From a virus, in IMG/VR virus record IMGVR_UViG_3300006802_013355, positions 1 to 20,990 of that record: a stretch of DNA of 20,990 nt, one strand, 5' to 3'. Every line of letters begins with the position of its first letter. The first letter of the stretch is position 1. The notes beneath the pieces are model-generated. The model was not told the DNA's origin, searched no databases, and worked only from the letters and a program-made list of their open reading frames with translations. The translations under genes and the position numbers were made by a program. Below, one piece after another: positions 20,742 through 20,990 of this stretch.

Positions 20742-20990
20742 GCATTATTTTTTACCCTTAGTTGCCATAAACTTTCTACTGTCCTATCAATACCTTCTTC
20801 AATTGACAACTTAGGCTCCCAACCCCAATCTTCTTTTGCTTTTGAGATGTCTGCTTGAGTAATCTCAGCTTCATTTGGTTGTTCTGGTTTATACAAAATT
20901 CCAGAAGGTGTGCCATCATATCTTTTCATACAAGCATTATAAACCAATCTTCTTATTTCTAAGATTTCATAGTTTTTACCACAACCTGCA
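20738..20990 (-). CDS. NAD-dependent sugar epimerase/dehydratase (C-terminal part)
   Basis: Only the last 83 residues are present; the gene enters from beyond the window end. AGCGKNYEILEIRRL matches the substrate-site section of extended SDR epimerases (usually GxGxxxSIxEL), and the ending EAEITQADISKAKEDWGWEPKLSIEEGIDRTV is typical of GDP- and UDP-sugar epimerases and dehydratases. The exact sugar is unknown; the neighbouring heptose genes suggest a heptose. The stop is inside the -35 box of the next promoter. Confidence 0.85.
   Translation of the reverse strand, partial: AGCGKNYEILEIRRLVYNACMKRYDGTPSGILYKPEQPNEAEITQADISKAKEDWGWEPKLSIEEGIDRTVESLWQLRVKNNA

Overview
The window looks like part of a lytic tailed-phage genome, probably an uncultivated marine phage with a T4-like replication-gene layout. 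All well-supported genes lie on the minus strand, so transcription runs from high to low coordinates. The DNA is AT-rich, genes are packed with overlapping stop/start codons, and the content is typical of large marine myophages: a gp32-type ssDNA-binding protein, RecA/UvsX recombinase, DnaB/gp41-type helicase, FEN-type exonuclease, cobalamin-dependent ribonucleotide reductase, ThyX, small zinc-ribbon proteins and carbohydrate genes. The replicative polymerase is a bacterial-type Pol III alpha subunit (DnaE) instead of a T4 gp43 or Pol I type. The host cannot be read from the sequence; a low-GC marine bacterium is a guess.

In transcription order: (1) 20990-20738 is the C-terminal end of an NAD-dependent sugar epimerase. 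(2) 20679-18358 holds a hypothetical protein, a heptose-7-phosphate kinase (HddA-like), a phosphoheptose isomerase (GmhA-like), a 57-aa protein and a zinc-ribbon protein. (3) 18289-13272 holds a deoxyhypusine-synthase-like protein, two small proteins, a CgeB-like glycosyltransferase, a nucleotidylyltransferase, a zinc-ribbon protein, a KxDG ligase-like protein, a 57-aa charged protein and ThyX, then two possible small membrane proteins. (4) 12923-5076 holds SSB, RecA, a membrane protein, a dCMP-deaminase-like protein, 5' nuclease, helicase, a hypothetical protein, an FmdB zinc ribbon, class II RNR and a hypothetical protein. (5) 5004-3614 is a two-gene cassette: an unrecognised 208-aa protein coupled to a DNA methyltransferase, possibly a phage restriction-modification pair. 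(6) 3526-2835 holds a conserved phage protein and a small acidic membrane protein. (7) 2768 to beyond position 1 is DnaE.

The transcription units are punctuated by seven minus-strand promoters with the same architecture, GCTTGACA (containing the -35 TTGACA), exactly 17 bases, then TATATT. Two lie in tandem before the SSB gene. They divide the window into six units, and no convincing terminator was seen. Several replication and nucleotide genes start with TTG or GTG.

Functionally, units 4 and 7 encode DNA replication and recombination. The class II RNR, the dCMP-deaminase-like protein and ThyX would supply deoxynucleotides and dTMP. Units 1-3 would make and transfer a sugar, probably a heptose. 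Every stretch longer than about 300 bases contains a gene. No tRNA, rRNA, CRISPR array, insertion sequence, intein or attachment site was recognised.
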